From Aridibaculum aurantiacum (GTDB lineage: Bacteria > Bacteroidota > Bacteroidia > Chitinophagales > Chitinophagaceae), in contig NZ_JAFEWC010000002.1 in assembly GCF_017355875.1 (NCBI RefSeq), positions 372,001-436,000 of the forward strand: 64,000 bases of DNA, given 5' to 3'. Of the stretch, positions 26,753-35,932 are shown in pieces (position 1 is the stretch's first letter; each line of letters starts with the position of its first letter). A model generated the notes under the pieces. It was not told where the DNA came from, made no database searches, and saw only the letters and a program-made list of their open reading frames with translations. The position numbers and the translations under genes are program-made.

Positions 26753-28081
26753 GTGTTAGGATTAATAGTATTTCTTCTTTATTGGTTTTGTGTTTTAAAT
26801 AATGACAATAAGGGAAGCCTTTTCTTTTTGTTCCTTCAATGTACTTCTATTTTTCAACTTGTTCCAGTTGAATACATAAATTTACCGCCAGTAATTACCA
26901 AGCCATATGATTGGCTATGTATCTCCCTAATTATAAATATTTTAATTAGTTCTAGAAATTTACGACTCTTCAAGGTCTGGAATAAGGCAACTGTATGTTT
27001 TATTCTGTTTATTTGCTTGCTGTTATTGTATTCTTTGCTGATTTTGAACCATGAAACTAAAGTGTCTTTATCAGTGTTCAGGCTTTACTTGTTTTTTCTT
27101 CTTCCCATTTTATTCATAAGGTATACAATTAACGAACTTCAGGATGCGCTAACAGTATTATCAAATTTTACTGTTTTTGCATGTCTCATTTACATAATTC
27201 AGGCGTTTGCTGGTGTGCCTCTTTTGTCTTCTTTTCAAAGTGATTCTGTTGCTTCAAACATTGGCGTAAGTGGTATCCGAAGGTTTTACAATATGCCCTT
27301 TTACACTGTTTTTGTCGTACTAGTTTATTTTAAATTTCTAGTTGATAAAATGAAACTAAAACATCTAGCTGCATTTGTAGTTACTTTTAGTGCTGTTCTT
27401 TTATCATTCAATCGCAACACATTAATAGTTGCTTTGATGTCATGCCTTTTTATCTTTTTCTACAAGAGGCGTTTCTCTATTTCCCATTTTGTTATTGGCT
27501 GTGTTATTGCCATTGCAGTTTTCGGCTCAATAAGTTTTTTCTCTAATGAAAGAATGGAACAAGGCTTTGATGATATAACCAGTATTGTAGGGTCTTCATC
27601 CTTTTCTAATATTCGAGATGTAAGTGTTAACGAAGTGTCTACCACAGAGTTCAGGCTCTTGCACTTTTATGAACGATTTATTTTTTTATTGAACAGTGGG
27701 GTAACAGAGACACTTTTGGGAATTGGACTTGTGAGTAATCAATCTGCTATAGTTAACAACCTTAGCTTCAATATAGGATTGCAAAATGATTTCAAAGAAG
27801 TAAGCCAGATTGACACAGGCGATATTATTTGGTCAGTTTTAATTCTTCAAGTAGGAATAATAGGTGTACTTCTATTCGTGAGTTTAGTGTTTCAGTACAT
27901 TTACTTTTTCTTATTAAATAAAGAAATTTCAATAGCTTTTATATCTGGGATGTTCTTACTGTCTTTGTTTATCTCTTCGTTTTTTAGCATAGAAATACTT
28001 TTTGTTCCAAATATTGCCCTTTATTCAATGCTTTACGTTTATGTTAAAAAGCTGAAACTCTCAAATCGTAAATTAAATTAA
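26753..28081 (+). CDS. Wzy-like O-antigen/EPS polymerase candidate
   Basis: A 442-residue protein of about 10-12 membrane helices with a large loop (about 255-345). GTG 26753 is taken as start, two bases past the preceding gene. Wzy proteins have almost no sequence signature; the call rests on topology, the position between flippase and glycosyltransferases, and the absence of another candidate. The N-terminal ~60 residues and the loop containing TEFRLLHFYERF followed by LLGIGLVSN are the kind of features seen in Wzy polymerases. Confidence 0.75.
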   Translation: MLGLIVFLLYWFCVLNNDNKGSLFFLFLQCTSIFQLVPVEYINLPPVITKPYDWLCISLIINILISSRNLRLFKVWNKATVCFILFICLLLLYSLLILNHETKVSLSVFRLYLFFLLPILFIRYTINELQDALTVLSNFTVFACLIYIIQAFAGVPLLSSFQSDSVASNIGVSGIRRFYNMPFYTVFVVLVYFKFLVDKMKLKHLAAFVVTFSAVLLSFNRNTLIVALMSCLFIFFYKRRFSISHFVIGCVIAIAVFGSISFFSNERMEQGFDDITSIVGSSSFSNIRDVSVNEVSTTEFRLLHFYERFIFLLNSGVTETLLGIGLVSNQSAIVNNLSFNIGLQNDFKEVSQIDTGDIIWSVLILQVGIIGVLLFVSLVFQYIYFFLLNKEISIAFISGMFLLSLFISSFFSIEILFVPNIALYSMLYVYVKKLKLSNRKLN

Positions 28082-28098
28082 ATCTTTTCTATAAATCC

Positions 28099-29058
28099 AT
28101 GTGTATAACAGCAGAATGTGGTACAATTAAAATATCAATTATAACTTCTATATACAAAGGAGAAAAATTTTTAGCACATTTTCTTGATCATCTTAAGAGG
28201 ATTGAGAATTGTTCAGAAAGCGAAATCATCTTTGTACATAATGATCCTTCTGAGGAAGAATTAAGTCTTATTCAACAATTTATTGAGCAACAATGGATGA
28301 AAGTAAAGCACCTAATTGTTCCTCGTGAAGGATTGTATTGTTCCTGGAATAGAGGTATAAGTGCTGCGGACGGTAAATATATCACAATCTGGAATATTGA
28401 TGATGTTAGACTGCCAGACTCATTGAAGTTACAATCAATTGCCCTTGATCAAAATCCTTCAAGTTTTTTAACGTATGGTAATTTCAAGATTGTAAATAAT
28501 TACGGGCAACTGGAAGGTTTTGACGTCATTGTTCCTGAATACAATAAGTCCAACAGTAGTTTTAGGAGGAGGCACCATGGCGGGAGTTTTATTATGTGGA
28601 GGAAGGATTTGCATGAGAAAATTGGATATTTTGATGAACAGTTCAAATTAATTGCTGATTTTGACTTTCAAATTAGAGTTTGTCATGCTTATCCTATTGT
28701 AAAAACAAATCATTTTTTAGGATATTTCTTAGCAGGGACTTCTACTAATCTTAGCAGTAATTATTTACTTCAAGACATAGAACATACGGCACTTCACCTA
28801 AGATATGGAAATCTAGATCTTGTAAAACTACCGACTATTTTATCTACTATAAAACAAGTTAAAATCTCTCAGTACAGATGGTTTGGTAACTTTTGTTCAA
28901 CTGACAATTATAGTATTCACCCTCTGAAAAACCTGTTGTTTAATTTTCCTTTAATAGTTATACCTGTTATTTACCTACCTAGGCATCTTGCTAGGCAATA
29001 CCTAAAAAAGCGGTTCCCTAGTTTAAGCAAAATCAAAAAATGGATCTCATTAAAATGA
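28099..29058 (+). CDS. Family 2 glycosyltransferase
   Basis: A 319-residue GT-A fold enzyme. It begins with ISIITSIYKGEKFLAHFLDHL, has ENCSESEIIFVHNDPS and GLYCSWNRGISAADGKYITIWNIDDVRLPDSL, in which NIDD is the metal/nucleotide-binding DxD equivalent, and HGGSFIMWRKDLHEKIGYFDE as the acceptor-side block. It transfers a sugar to the lipid-linked repeat unit. Its TGA overlaps the next ATG (ATGA), so translation is likely coupled. Confidence 0.88.
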   Translation: MCITAECGTIKISIITSIYKGEKFLAHFLDHLKRIENCSESEIIFVHNDPSEEELSLIQQFIEQQWMKVKHLIVPREGLYCSWNRGISAADGKYITIWNIDDVRLPDSLKLQSIALDQNPSSFLTYGNFKIVNNYGQLEGFDVIVPEYNKSNSSFRRRHHGGSFIMWRKDLHEKIGYFDEQFKLIADFDFQIRVCHAYPIVKTNHFLGYFLAGTSTNLSSNYLLQDIEHTALHLRYGNLDLVKLPTILSTIKQVKISQYRWFGNFCSTDNYSIHPLKNLLFNFPLIVIPVIYLPRHLARQYLKKRFPSLSKIKKWISLK

Positions 29059-30005
29059 AGCAAGATAACCCGCTTGTAAGTGTTGTTACGCCTGTGTACA
29101 ACCGTAGTGATTCGATTGGAAAATGCATCCATAGTGTCATTAGTCAATCATTTAAAGATATTGAAGTTATTGTGATTGATGATGGATCGACTGATAACAC
29201 TCGTTCAGTTATTGAAAGTATTCTTGAGAAGCATCCTTGTGTTATTTTGGTTAAAAATGAAAACAATAAGGGAGTAAACTTTGCTAGAAACAGAGGCATA
29301 GAAAAAGCTCGTGGAAAGTTTATCTTGTTTTTAGATAGTGACGATGAAATTGCACCTTTCGGTTTGGAAACAATAGTTAAATCTATAACACAGGATAATA
29401 TCTTCCAACATTATTTGTTTAATGTAAGTGATAGGATAGATGATCCAACTTTGCCTATAACAAAATCCATCTTCAAATATGAAGATTGGTTGTCTGGTAG
29501 GCTCAGGGGGGACTTTTGCCACGTTGTGGAGCGCTCACTTCTAATAAGATTTCCTTTTCAAGAACAATTTCGAATATATGAAAGCCTAAATTGGTTAAGA
29601 ATTCTAAAGGAAAATAAGGAGCAAAAATATTCTCCTGATATACTTCTGATAAGGGAAAGAAATAGAGATGATTCTGTCACTCTTGAAACAGTTTTAAGAA
29701 CACGGAAAGCGGTTTACAACAAATACCTTTTTTTAACGGAATATATAAAGCAGTTTTCAGCGGACCTAATATATTTAAAACATGAAGATTTACTTATTTC
29801 TTATCTGAAAACCTGTATTCTGCTTGGAATTGGTTTAGGCGAAACAAAGGCAAATAAGGAAATGATTAACCGGTTTGAGTTGGTTTTGTCTAATTCGTAT
29901 ATTTTTCGCTTGATCAACAAAAAAATGTTCTCTTTAGTTGTACTCCAATTGATTTTTTTAAAATCAAGTATTAATAGAAATCTTAAAAAGATTAGTTTAA
30001 AATGA
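29055..30005 (+). CDS. Family 2 glycosyltransferase
   Basis: A 316-residue GT2 enzyme from ATG 29055, chosen because it overlaps the upstream TGA as ATGA; an in-frame ATG at 29040 is the alternative. The N-terminus PLVSVVTPVYNRSDSIGKCI, EVIVIDDGSTDNT and ILFLDSDDE carry the classic GT2 nucleotide-sugar and DxD motifs. The C-terminal ~120 residues are variable and helical. Sugar specificity is unknown. Confidence 0.88.
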   Translation: MKQDNPLVSVVTPVYNRSDSIGKCIHSVISQSFKDIEVIVIDDGSTDNTRSVIESILEKHPCVILVKNENNKGVNFARNRGIEKARGKFILFLDSDDEIAPFGLETIVKSITQDNIFQHYLFNVSDRIDDPTLPITKSIFKYEDWLSGRLRGDFCHVVERSLLIRFPFQEQFRIYESLNWLRILKENKEQKYSPDILLIRERNRDDSVTLETVLRTRKAVYNKYLFLTEYIKQFSADLIYLKHEDLLISYLKTCILLGIGLGETKANKEMINRFELVLSNSYIFRLINKKMFSLVVLQLIFLKSSINRNLKKISLK

Positions 30006-31063
30006 AGGTGATGCACTGTTTTTTTACAATGCAAACTGGAGGAGCACAGGTGTTAGCTGTAGATGTTTTGAACAAAATGAGTGAACAGCATCAGACCTAT
30101 CTTGTTGTTGTAAACGATTTGTGGAGTCAGGATATATTGGCTGCATTAGACAAAAAAGTTGAGGTCATATTGGTTAAGAGGGAGGAAGGAAGTAGAAATC
30201 CCTTCCCCATTTTACGGTTGAACTACATAATTAAAAAGATAAGACCAGATATAATACATTGTCATGAGAATAAGCTTGCAAAAATACTTTTTACCAAGCG
30301 GAGAGGAATGATTTTCACTGTTCATGATGTTGGTTTAGATCTTTCATGCTTGTTACAATATACTGGAGTTACATCTATTTCTAATTCTGTTCATGACGAT
30401 GTCCTAAGCAGATATAACATCAATACTGAGATTGTTTATAATGGTATCCCTTTTGAAAAAGTAACTCGTAGGATCAAGTATTCTTTATGTGACGGAGAGC
30501 AAATTAAATTTGTGCAAATTAGCCGACTGGTGCATGAAAAGAAAGGACAAATGGTTCTTATTGAAGCATTTAAGCAGTTGATTAATGAATGCTCTTATAA
30601 TATATGCCTTGACTTTGTTGGTGACGGCCCCTCCTATACATTTCTTCTTGAGCAAATTCGGGATTATGGTTTAGAAAATAGGATTTCATTGGTAGGAGCT
30701 AAAAGCCGTGACTGGATCTTCAGCAATCTTCACCAATATCATGCGCTTGTTCAGCCTTCTTTTTATGAAGGTTTCGGATTGACTGTTGTTGAAGGAGTTG
30801 CCGCAGGCTTACCAGTAGTTGCTTCTAAGATTGAAGGTCCATTAGAGATATTAGAACAGACCAATAAACCGTTACTTTTTGAACCAGGAAACGTTGAGGA
30901 ATGTGCTGCTATGTTGAAGGTGGTAATTCACTCATATCAAAATAATGTTCTACAAAGTGTGATGAATGAAAACTATATGACAATTCAACATAAATTTTCG
31001 ATAGACAATACAGTGAATGGTTTTTTAGAAATTTACAAAAGTAACTTGATAAATAGACGATGA
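30002..31063 (+). CDS. Family 4 glycosyltransferase
   Basis: A 353-residue GT-B enzyme. The N-terminal domain opens MKVMHCFFTMQTGGAQVLAVDVL (GGA loop), and the C-terminal nucleotide-sugar domain has FVQISRLVHEKKG, LDFVGDGPS and YEGFGLTVVEGVAAGLPVVAS, with the EX7E-like pair of retaining GT4 enzymes. It overlaps its neighbours on both sides by the ATGA arrangement (starts at 30002, ends at 31063). Confidence 0.9.
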   Translation: MKVMHCFFTMQTGGAQVLAVDVLNKMSEQHQTYLVVVNDLWSQDILAALDKKVEVILVKREEGSRNPFPILRLNYIIKKIRPDIIHCHENKLAKILFTKRRGMIFTVHDVGLDLSCLLQYTGVTSISNSVHDDVLSRYNINTEIVYNGIPFEKVTRRIKYSLCDGEQIKFVQISRLVHEKKGQMVLIEAFKQLINECSYNICLDFVGDGPSYTFLLEQIRDYGLENRISLVGAKSRDWIFSNLHQYHALVQPSFYEGFGLTVVEGVAAGLPVVASKIEGPLEILEQTNKPLLFEPGNVEECAAMLKVVIHSYQNNVLQSVMNENYMTIQHKFSIDNTVNGFLEIYKSNLINRR

Positions 31064-31572
31064 GACGTTTTAACTTCCTAGTGCAAGATTGGAATCGAAA
31101 CACTGGCAATACCAAAGGGAGATTTGTTACTTTTTTCTTCAGGATTGGAAATGCCTGTTGTACTAGTAGAATACTAAAAATCATTATGTTACCTTACCTT
31201 TTATTTTATAGGATTTTTTTTGAGTGGATTCTAGGGATTGAATTGCCATTTAATACAAAAGTAGGTAGAGGGCTTATCATCTACCATGGTCAGAGTCTAG
31301 TTGTACACAAAAATGTTGTCATCGGTGATAACTGCATTTTGCGGCACTCAACAACAATTGGCAACGCTCGAAGTGGAGGACAATGTCCTAGGATTGGTAA
31401 TAATGTCAATATAGGTTCTAACACATGTATTTTAGGAGCAATCAAAATTGGTGATAATGTGGTTATTGGTGCTGGTAGCGTGGTGGTTAAAGATATTCCT
31501 TGCAATAGTGTTGTTGCAGGAAATCCTGCACGTATAATTAAATCAAGAATATTTTTAAATACTGAATTGTAG
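31060..31572 (+). CDS. Serine-acetyltransferase-like hexapeptide acyltransferase
   Basis: A 170-residue protein resembling the C-terminal half of CysE and the WcaB-type colanic acid acetyltransferases. It has GIELPFNTKVGRGLIIYHGQSLVVHKNVVIGDNCILRHSTTIGN followed by hexapeptide repeats to GAGSVVVKDIPCNSVVAGNPARII. The His in IYHG and the IGN loop match the active-site region. In this setting it is more likely an O-acetyltransferase acting on the polysaccharide than a cysteine-synthesis enzyme. It overlaps the preceding gene (ATGA). Confidence 0.87.
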   Translation: MRRFNFLVQDWNRNTGNTKGRFVTFFFRIGNACCTSRILKIIMLPYLLFYRIFFEWILGIELPFNTKVGRGLIIYHGQSLVVHKNVVIGDNCILRHSTTIGNARSGGQCPRIGNNVNIGSNTCILGAIKIGDNVVIGAGSVVVKDIPCNSVVAGNPARIIKSRIFLNTEL

Positions 31573-31578
31573 GATGAT

Positions 31579-32709
31579 ATGAAAATACCTAAAGAAGTGT
31601 CAGAACAAATTTTGACAATTGGAGAATCTTACATCAATCATCGCGGAGGAATTGCCGGTGTTATAAATTCATATTCTACTAGATTTGAAACTTTCAAATT
31701 TATAGCATCTTATAAACCTTTCACCAATAAGCTAGTGGGTATCCCTTATTTCTTAAAAGCTGTTTATAAACTTTTAATTATTCTATTTTTTGATAAAAAG
31801 ATTAAAGTAGTGCACCTGCATAGTGCAGCTAAGGGTAGCTTTTTTAGAAAGTTAATCATATTTGTGATATGTAAGTATTTTTTCAAAAAAAGCATTGTCT
31901 TTCACTGCCATGGGTCTGAGTTCAAGGATTTTTTCACTAAAAACAAAGTATTCAGCTTCCTTGTAAGGTTTCTTGTTAATCGAGTGGATCTTGTTATCTG
32001 TCTTTCTAATTCATGGAAAAAGTTCTTCAGTGAAAAATTTTCACCTCGGCAAGTTATTGTTTTAGAAAATATAATTGAACGACCTGTAACATTACTCAAG
32101 AATTCAAGTAAATCAGTTAATGGTACTCTAAAACTCTTATTTCTGGGTTCTATTGGTGATAGAAAGGGAATTTTCGATGTCCTAGAGGTTTTTAAAATAA
32201 ATAAAGATGTTTTCCATGGGAAACTTGAACTAATAATTGGAGGAAATGGCGACATTGGCCGGCTGCAGAATTATATCATAAATAATGACTTACAAGAGCT
32301 TGTGAAATATCATGGATGGGTCTCGGGTACAAAAAAGGCAGAATTGTTAGCAGAAAGTAATTTATACATTCTGCCTTCGTACAATGAAGGGTTACCACTT
32401 TCTATTCTAGAGGCAATGAGTTATAACCTTCCTATAATAAGTACGCCTGTTGGAGGTATTCCTGAAATTGTTTTTGAAGGTGTTAATGGTTTTTTAATAC
32501 CTCCGGGAGATCTCAGTCTTTTGACCAAAACTTTGAATTTATTTCTAGACAATCGAAATTGTATAACTGATATGGGAGACCAGTCTTCAAAAGTTGTCAT
32601 TCCATATTACGAAGAGGGGGTGATTCCTAAATTAACTACATTATATACTTTTCTTCTAATGAAGATTGCAGAAAGATATCCAGAAAAAGTATCCACAATC
32701 TCATTGTAA
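31579..32709 (+). CDS. Family 4 glycosyltransferase
   Basis: A 376-residue GT-B glycosyltransferase. Its N-terminal part includes INHRGGIAGVINSY and VVHLHSAAKGSFFRK; the C-terminal domain has LLFLGSIGDRKGIFDVLEVF, LIIGGNGDIGRL, YHGWVSG and YNEGLPLSILEAMSYNLPIISTPVGGIPEIV, the donor-binding block. It is the last gene of the AT-rich cassette; the composition returns to the genome average within about 30 bases of its stop. Confidence 0.9.
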   Translation: MKIPKEVSEQILTIGESYINHRGGIAGVINSYSTRFETFKFIASYKPFTNKLVGIPYFLKAVYKLLIILFFDKKIKVVHLHSAAKGSFFRKLIIFVICKYFFKKSIVFHCHGSEFKDFFTKNKVFSFLVRFLVNRVDLVICLSNSWKKFFSEKFSPRQVIVLENIIERPVTLLKNSSKSVNGTLKLLFLGSIGDRKGIFDVLEVFKINKDVFHGKLELIIGGNGDIGRLQNYIINNDLQELVKYHGWVSGTKKAELLAESNLYILPSYNEGLPLSILEAMSYNLPIISTPVGGIPEIVFEGVNGFLIPPGDLSLLTKTLNLFLDNRNCITDMGDQSSKVVIPYYEEGVIPKLTTLYTFLLMKIAERYPEKVSTISL

Positions 32710-32728
32710 ATCATTTTAATAAATTACT

Positions 32729-34039
32729 ATGAATATAAGTATTTTCGGCCTTGGCTATGTAGGCTGTGTAAGTCTTGGTTGCCTTGCCAGGAATGGTCAC
32801 ACTGTCATAGGTGTGGATGTAAGCGAGACGAAGGTCAGGCAGATCAACAGCGGCCTTGCAACGATCATCGAGAAAGATATCGATATCATTATCCAGGAAG
32901 AACACCTGAAGGGGCGGATCTCTGCTACAACTGACTTCATAGAAGCAATCAACTCAACAGACGTTTCTATTGTTGCGGTTGGTACGCCCTCCAGCTCTAA
33001 AGGGCATCTGAACCTGGAGTATATCTTCAATGTTGCGGAACATTTGGGTGTGGCTTTGAAAGACAAAAACAGCTTCCATGTAGTAGCTATCCGCTCAACA
33101 GTGTTCCCCGGGACTATCCAGAAGTTTCAAAAGGTAATAGAAGAAACATCTGGTAAGGTTGCCAATGTTGATTTTGCAGTTGTCTCCAATCCAGAGTTCT
33201 TGCGTGAGGGTACGGCAGTACATGATTACAATCATCCACCGCTTACACTTATTGGTAGTCAAAATAAGAAGGCGGCAGATATCATGGCGTCGCTTTACAA
33301 TCACTTGCCTGCCGAGGTGGTGATTACTGATGTTCAGGTAGCGGAAGTAATGAAGTATGTAAACAACACCTTCCATGCTCTTAAAATCGGTTTCGCTAAC
33401 GAAATAGGCAATATCTGTTCAGCCTTGAATATCGACTCTCACAAGGTGATGGAAATATTCTGTATGGACAAAGAGTTGAATATCTCCTCTTATTACTTTA
33501 AACCTGGGTTTGCATATGGCGGATCTTGCCTGCCTAAAGACCTGAAAGGCTTACAGACATTAGCGCACGATCTTTATGTGAAAGCCCCCATCCTGGAGAG
33601 CATCGATAAGACGAATGAGATACAAATATCCCGTGCGGTAAACCTGGTGCAACAACTTGGAAAAAAGAAGATCGCTATTCTTGGTCTCAGCTTCAAGGCA
33701 GGAACAGATGACCTGCGTAATTCACCTGCAGTAACTGTTGTGGAAACGTTGCTCGGAAAAGGATTCGAGGTACAGATCTATGATAAGAATGTACAACTCT
33801 CTAAGCTAACGGGAACGAATAAAGAATATATAGACCAACACATCCCACACCTCAGCAAACTGATGGTAAACCACCTGGATGAACTGGTGGATTATGCTGA
33901 AGTAATTCTAGTAAACAACCGTGAAAAGGAATATGTAGATATGCTGTTAGAAACTGAATCGGCAGCTACAATAGTGGATATGGTACGTATGCCTGAGCCA
34001 ATAAGGGCGAGGGCCAATTATATAGGCATAAACTGGTAA
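32729..34039 (+). CDS. Nucleotide-sugar dehydrogenase, GDP-mannose 6-dehydrogenase (AlgD)-like
   Basis: A 436-residue NAD-dependent enzyme oxidising the C-6 hydroxyl of a nucleotide sugar to a carboxylate. It has the NAD loop ISIFGLGYVGCVSLGCLARNGH, VAVGTPSS, SNPEFLREGTAVHDYNHPP, and the active-site Cys267 in FKPGFAYGGSCLPKDLKGL. The latter, together with IGVDVSETKV and the C-terminal NPxVTVVETLL-type block, is closest to AlgD-type GDP-mannose dehydrogenases, giving GDP-mannuronate; UDP-linked substrates cannot be excluded. It is the first normal-composition gene after the AT-rich cassette and is followed by a glycosyltransferase after two bases. Confidence 0.88.
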   Translation: MNISIFGLGYVGCVSLGCLARNGHTVIGVDVSETKVRQINSGLATIIEKDIDIIIQEEHLKGRISATTDFIEAINSTDVSIVAVGTPSSSKGHLNLEYIFNVAEHLGVALKDKNSFHVVAIRSTVFPGTIQKFQKVIEETSGKVANVDFAVVSNPEFLREGTAVHDYNHPPLTLIGSQNKKAADIMASLYNHLPAEVVITDVQVAEVMKYVNNTFHALKIGFANEIGNICSALNIDSHKVMEIFCMDKELNISSYYFKPGFAYGGSCLPKDLKGLQTLAHDLYVKAPILESIDKTNEIQISRAVNLVQQLGKKKIAILGLSFKAGTDDLRNSPAVTVVETLLGKGFEVQIYDKNVQLSKLTGTNKEYIDQHIPHLSKLMVNHLDELVDYAEVILVNNREKEYVDMLLETESAATIVDMVRMPEPIRARANYIGINW

Positions 34040-34041
34040 TC

Positions 34042-35307
34042 ATGTTTGCAAAAAAACACATTTTAATTGTTGTTGAGAACCTGCCGGTTCCCTTCGACCG
34101 CCGCGTTTGGCAAGAAGCCAACACATTGAAGGAGAACGGCGCCCATGTTTCTATCATCTGTCCAAAGATGAAAGGTTACACGGCGGCTTTTGAAACAATT
34201 AACGGCATTGATATTTACAGGCATCCGCTACCGCTGGAAGCTAAGGGGGCAATGGGGTATTTATTAGAGTACACCATTGCCATTTTTTGGGAATTTGTTC
34301 TCTGTTGGAAGATTTATTTCAAGAAACGGTTTCATGTTATCCAGGGCTGTAATCCGCCTGACCTCATTTTTTTCACTGCATTATTTTTTAAACCGTTTGG
34401 TGTAAAATATGTTTTTGATCACCATGATATCAATCCGGAGTTATACATAGCCAAGTATGACAAAAAAGGATTTTTTTACAAGTTTCTTTTGCTTGTTGAA
34501 AGGCTCACTTTCGCTACTGCTAATTATAGTATTGCAACGAATGAGTCTTACAAGGCCATAGCAATTGGTAGAGGTAAAATGCCTGCGGATAAAGTACAGG
34601 TAGTGAGAAGCGGCCCTAAGCTCGACAGGTTGAAGTTGACAGCAGGTAACCAGAAGTATAAGAAAGGAAGAAAGTACCTGGTTGGGTATGTTGGTGTAAT
34701 AGGTGAGCAGGAAGGCCTCGACCTTTTGCTTGAATCAGTGAAGCATATTGTAAAGCATCGCCAGGATGTACAATTTGCAATTGTGGGTGGCGGAACTGAC
34801 CTGGAAAAGATCAAAGCGCTTGCGAGTGAGATGGGACTTCAGGATTATGTAGACTTTTATGGCAGGGTAGATGATGAAACGATGGTAGATGTACTGAATA
34901 CTGCAGATGTATGTGTTAATCCTGATAAACCAACTGAGATGAACAACCTTTCCACAATGAATAAGATCATGGAATATATGGCTCTGCAAAAGCCAATTGT
35001 TCAATATGATCTTAAAGAAGGACGTTTCTCTGCACACCAAGCATCTCTTTATGCAGAAAACAGTACAATAGATTTCGGTAATAAAATTTGCCAACTATTG
35101 GATAACGAAGAACTACGACTTAATATGGGAATGTATGGGTACAATAGGGTAATTACTGAACTTTCATGGGATCACGAAAGCAAAAAACTTGTATCCTTTT
35201 ACAAAAGGGTTTTGAACGTTGCAGAACCATTTGGGCTAAACGTACCAATTGAAACTAGTAAGCGAAAAGCCACAGAAACAGAAGTGGTACAACATACAAT
35301 TAGCTAA
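34042..35307 (+). CDS. Family 4 glycosyltransferase (WcaI/WbuB-like)
   Basis: A 421-residue GT-B enzyme with HILIVVENLPVPFDRRVWQEANTLKENG (the PFDRRVW motif is typical of this subgroup), FDHHDINPELY, YVGVIGEQEGLDLLLESV, FAIVGGGTDLEKIKALA and NNLSTMNKIMEYMALQKPIV. It belongs with the preceding dehydrogenase (two-base gap), so the acid sugar may be its donor. The C-terminal tail beyond about 400 is polar and variable. A long repeat-rich gap follows. Confidence 0.9.
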   Translation: MFAKKHILIVVENLPVPFDRRVWQEANTLKENGAHVSIICPKMKGYTAAFETINGIDIYRHPLPLEAKGAMGYLLEYTIAIFWEFVLCWKIYFKKRFHVIQGCNPPDLIFFTALFFKPFGVKYVFDHHDINPELYIAKYDKKGFFYKFLLLVERLTFATANYSIATNESYKAIAIGRGKMPADKVQVVRSGPKLDRLKLTAGNQKYKKGRKYLVGYVGVIGEQEGLDLLLESVKHIVKHRQDVQFAIVGGGTDLEKIKALASEMGLQDYVDFYGRVDDETMVDVLNTADVCVNPDKPTEMNNLSTMNKIMEYMALQKPIVQYDLKEGRFSAHQASLYAENSTIDFGNKICQLLDNEELRLNMGMYGYNRVITELSWDHESKKLVSFYKRVLNVAEPFGLNVPIETSKRKATETEVVQHTIS

Positions 35308-35340
35308 AGGGATCCCTGATAACTGAAGTTGGAGTAACGG

Positions 35341-35890
35341 TCTGTTGAGGCTAAGAATTGGTTTAAGGTTTAAAGTGTGCGTTCCTAACACTAATCTCTG
35401 GTCTCTAACAAAAGGGAACGCGGATGGCGCAGGTTTGTGATGATGAGAGATGCTGGATACTAGATGCTAGATCGATGATGAGAGACGGTTTAAGGTTTAA
35501 TGTTCAATGTTTAAAGTTGTGCGTTCTGACCACTGATCTCTGACAAGAGGGAACGCAGATAGCGCGGGTGGTTATGATGAGTTATATGGTTTTAGGATGC
35601 TGGATCGATGATGAGAGACGGTTTAAGGTTTAATGTTCAATGTTTAAAGTTGTGCGTTCTGACCACTAATCTCTGACAAGAGGGACGCAGATTGCGCGGG
35701 TTGTGATAATGGGAAGGAAATGATGAGTGATAAATGATGAATGATGCTAGATACAGGATGGTGGATCGATGATGAGAGACGGTTTAAGGTTTAATGTTTG
35801 AAGTATAATGTTGTGTGTTCTGACATCTGATTTCTGATCACTGATTTCTGATCTCTGATCTCCGATCGCTGATCACTGATCTCCCTTTCG
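35341..35890. repeat. Degenerate direct-repeat array upstream of ugd
   Basis: At least three copies of a unit start with GATCGATGATGAGAGACGG at 35470, 35603 and 35764 (periods 133 and 161), preceded by a more degenerate copy from about 35360. Each continues with variants of GGTTTAAGGTTTAATG, GTTGTGCGTTCTGACC, AAGAGGGAACGCAGAT and GCGCGGGTTGTGATGATGAG. The array ends in a run of TCTGATnnCTGAT-type steps (about 35820-35885). No coding frame is seen. The same unit recurs beyond the ugd gene. Confidence 0.75.
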
Positions 35891-35932
35891 ACTTGTTTTT
35901 AATTTATAATTTTTCATTTTTAATTTATAACT

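Larger units (their letters stand above)
23950..32720. other. AT-rich variable cassette in the polysaccharide locus
   Basis: From inside wzc to just before the nucleotide-sugar dehydrogenase at 32729 the DNA is markedly AT-rich. By hand count, 17 of 60 bases are G/C at 23941-24000 and 17 of 60 at 32641-32700, against 28 of 60 just upstream and 30 of 60 at 32761-32820. The segment holds exactly the genes that set polysaccharide structure: kinase half of wzc, flippase, acyltransferases, polymerase and glycosyltransferases. No transposase or att-like repeat marks the ends, so homologous recombination in conserved flanks is the likely route. Confidence 0.7.
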
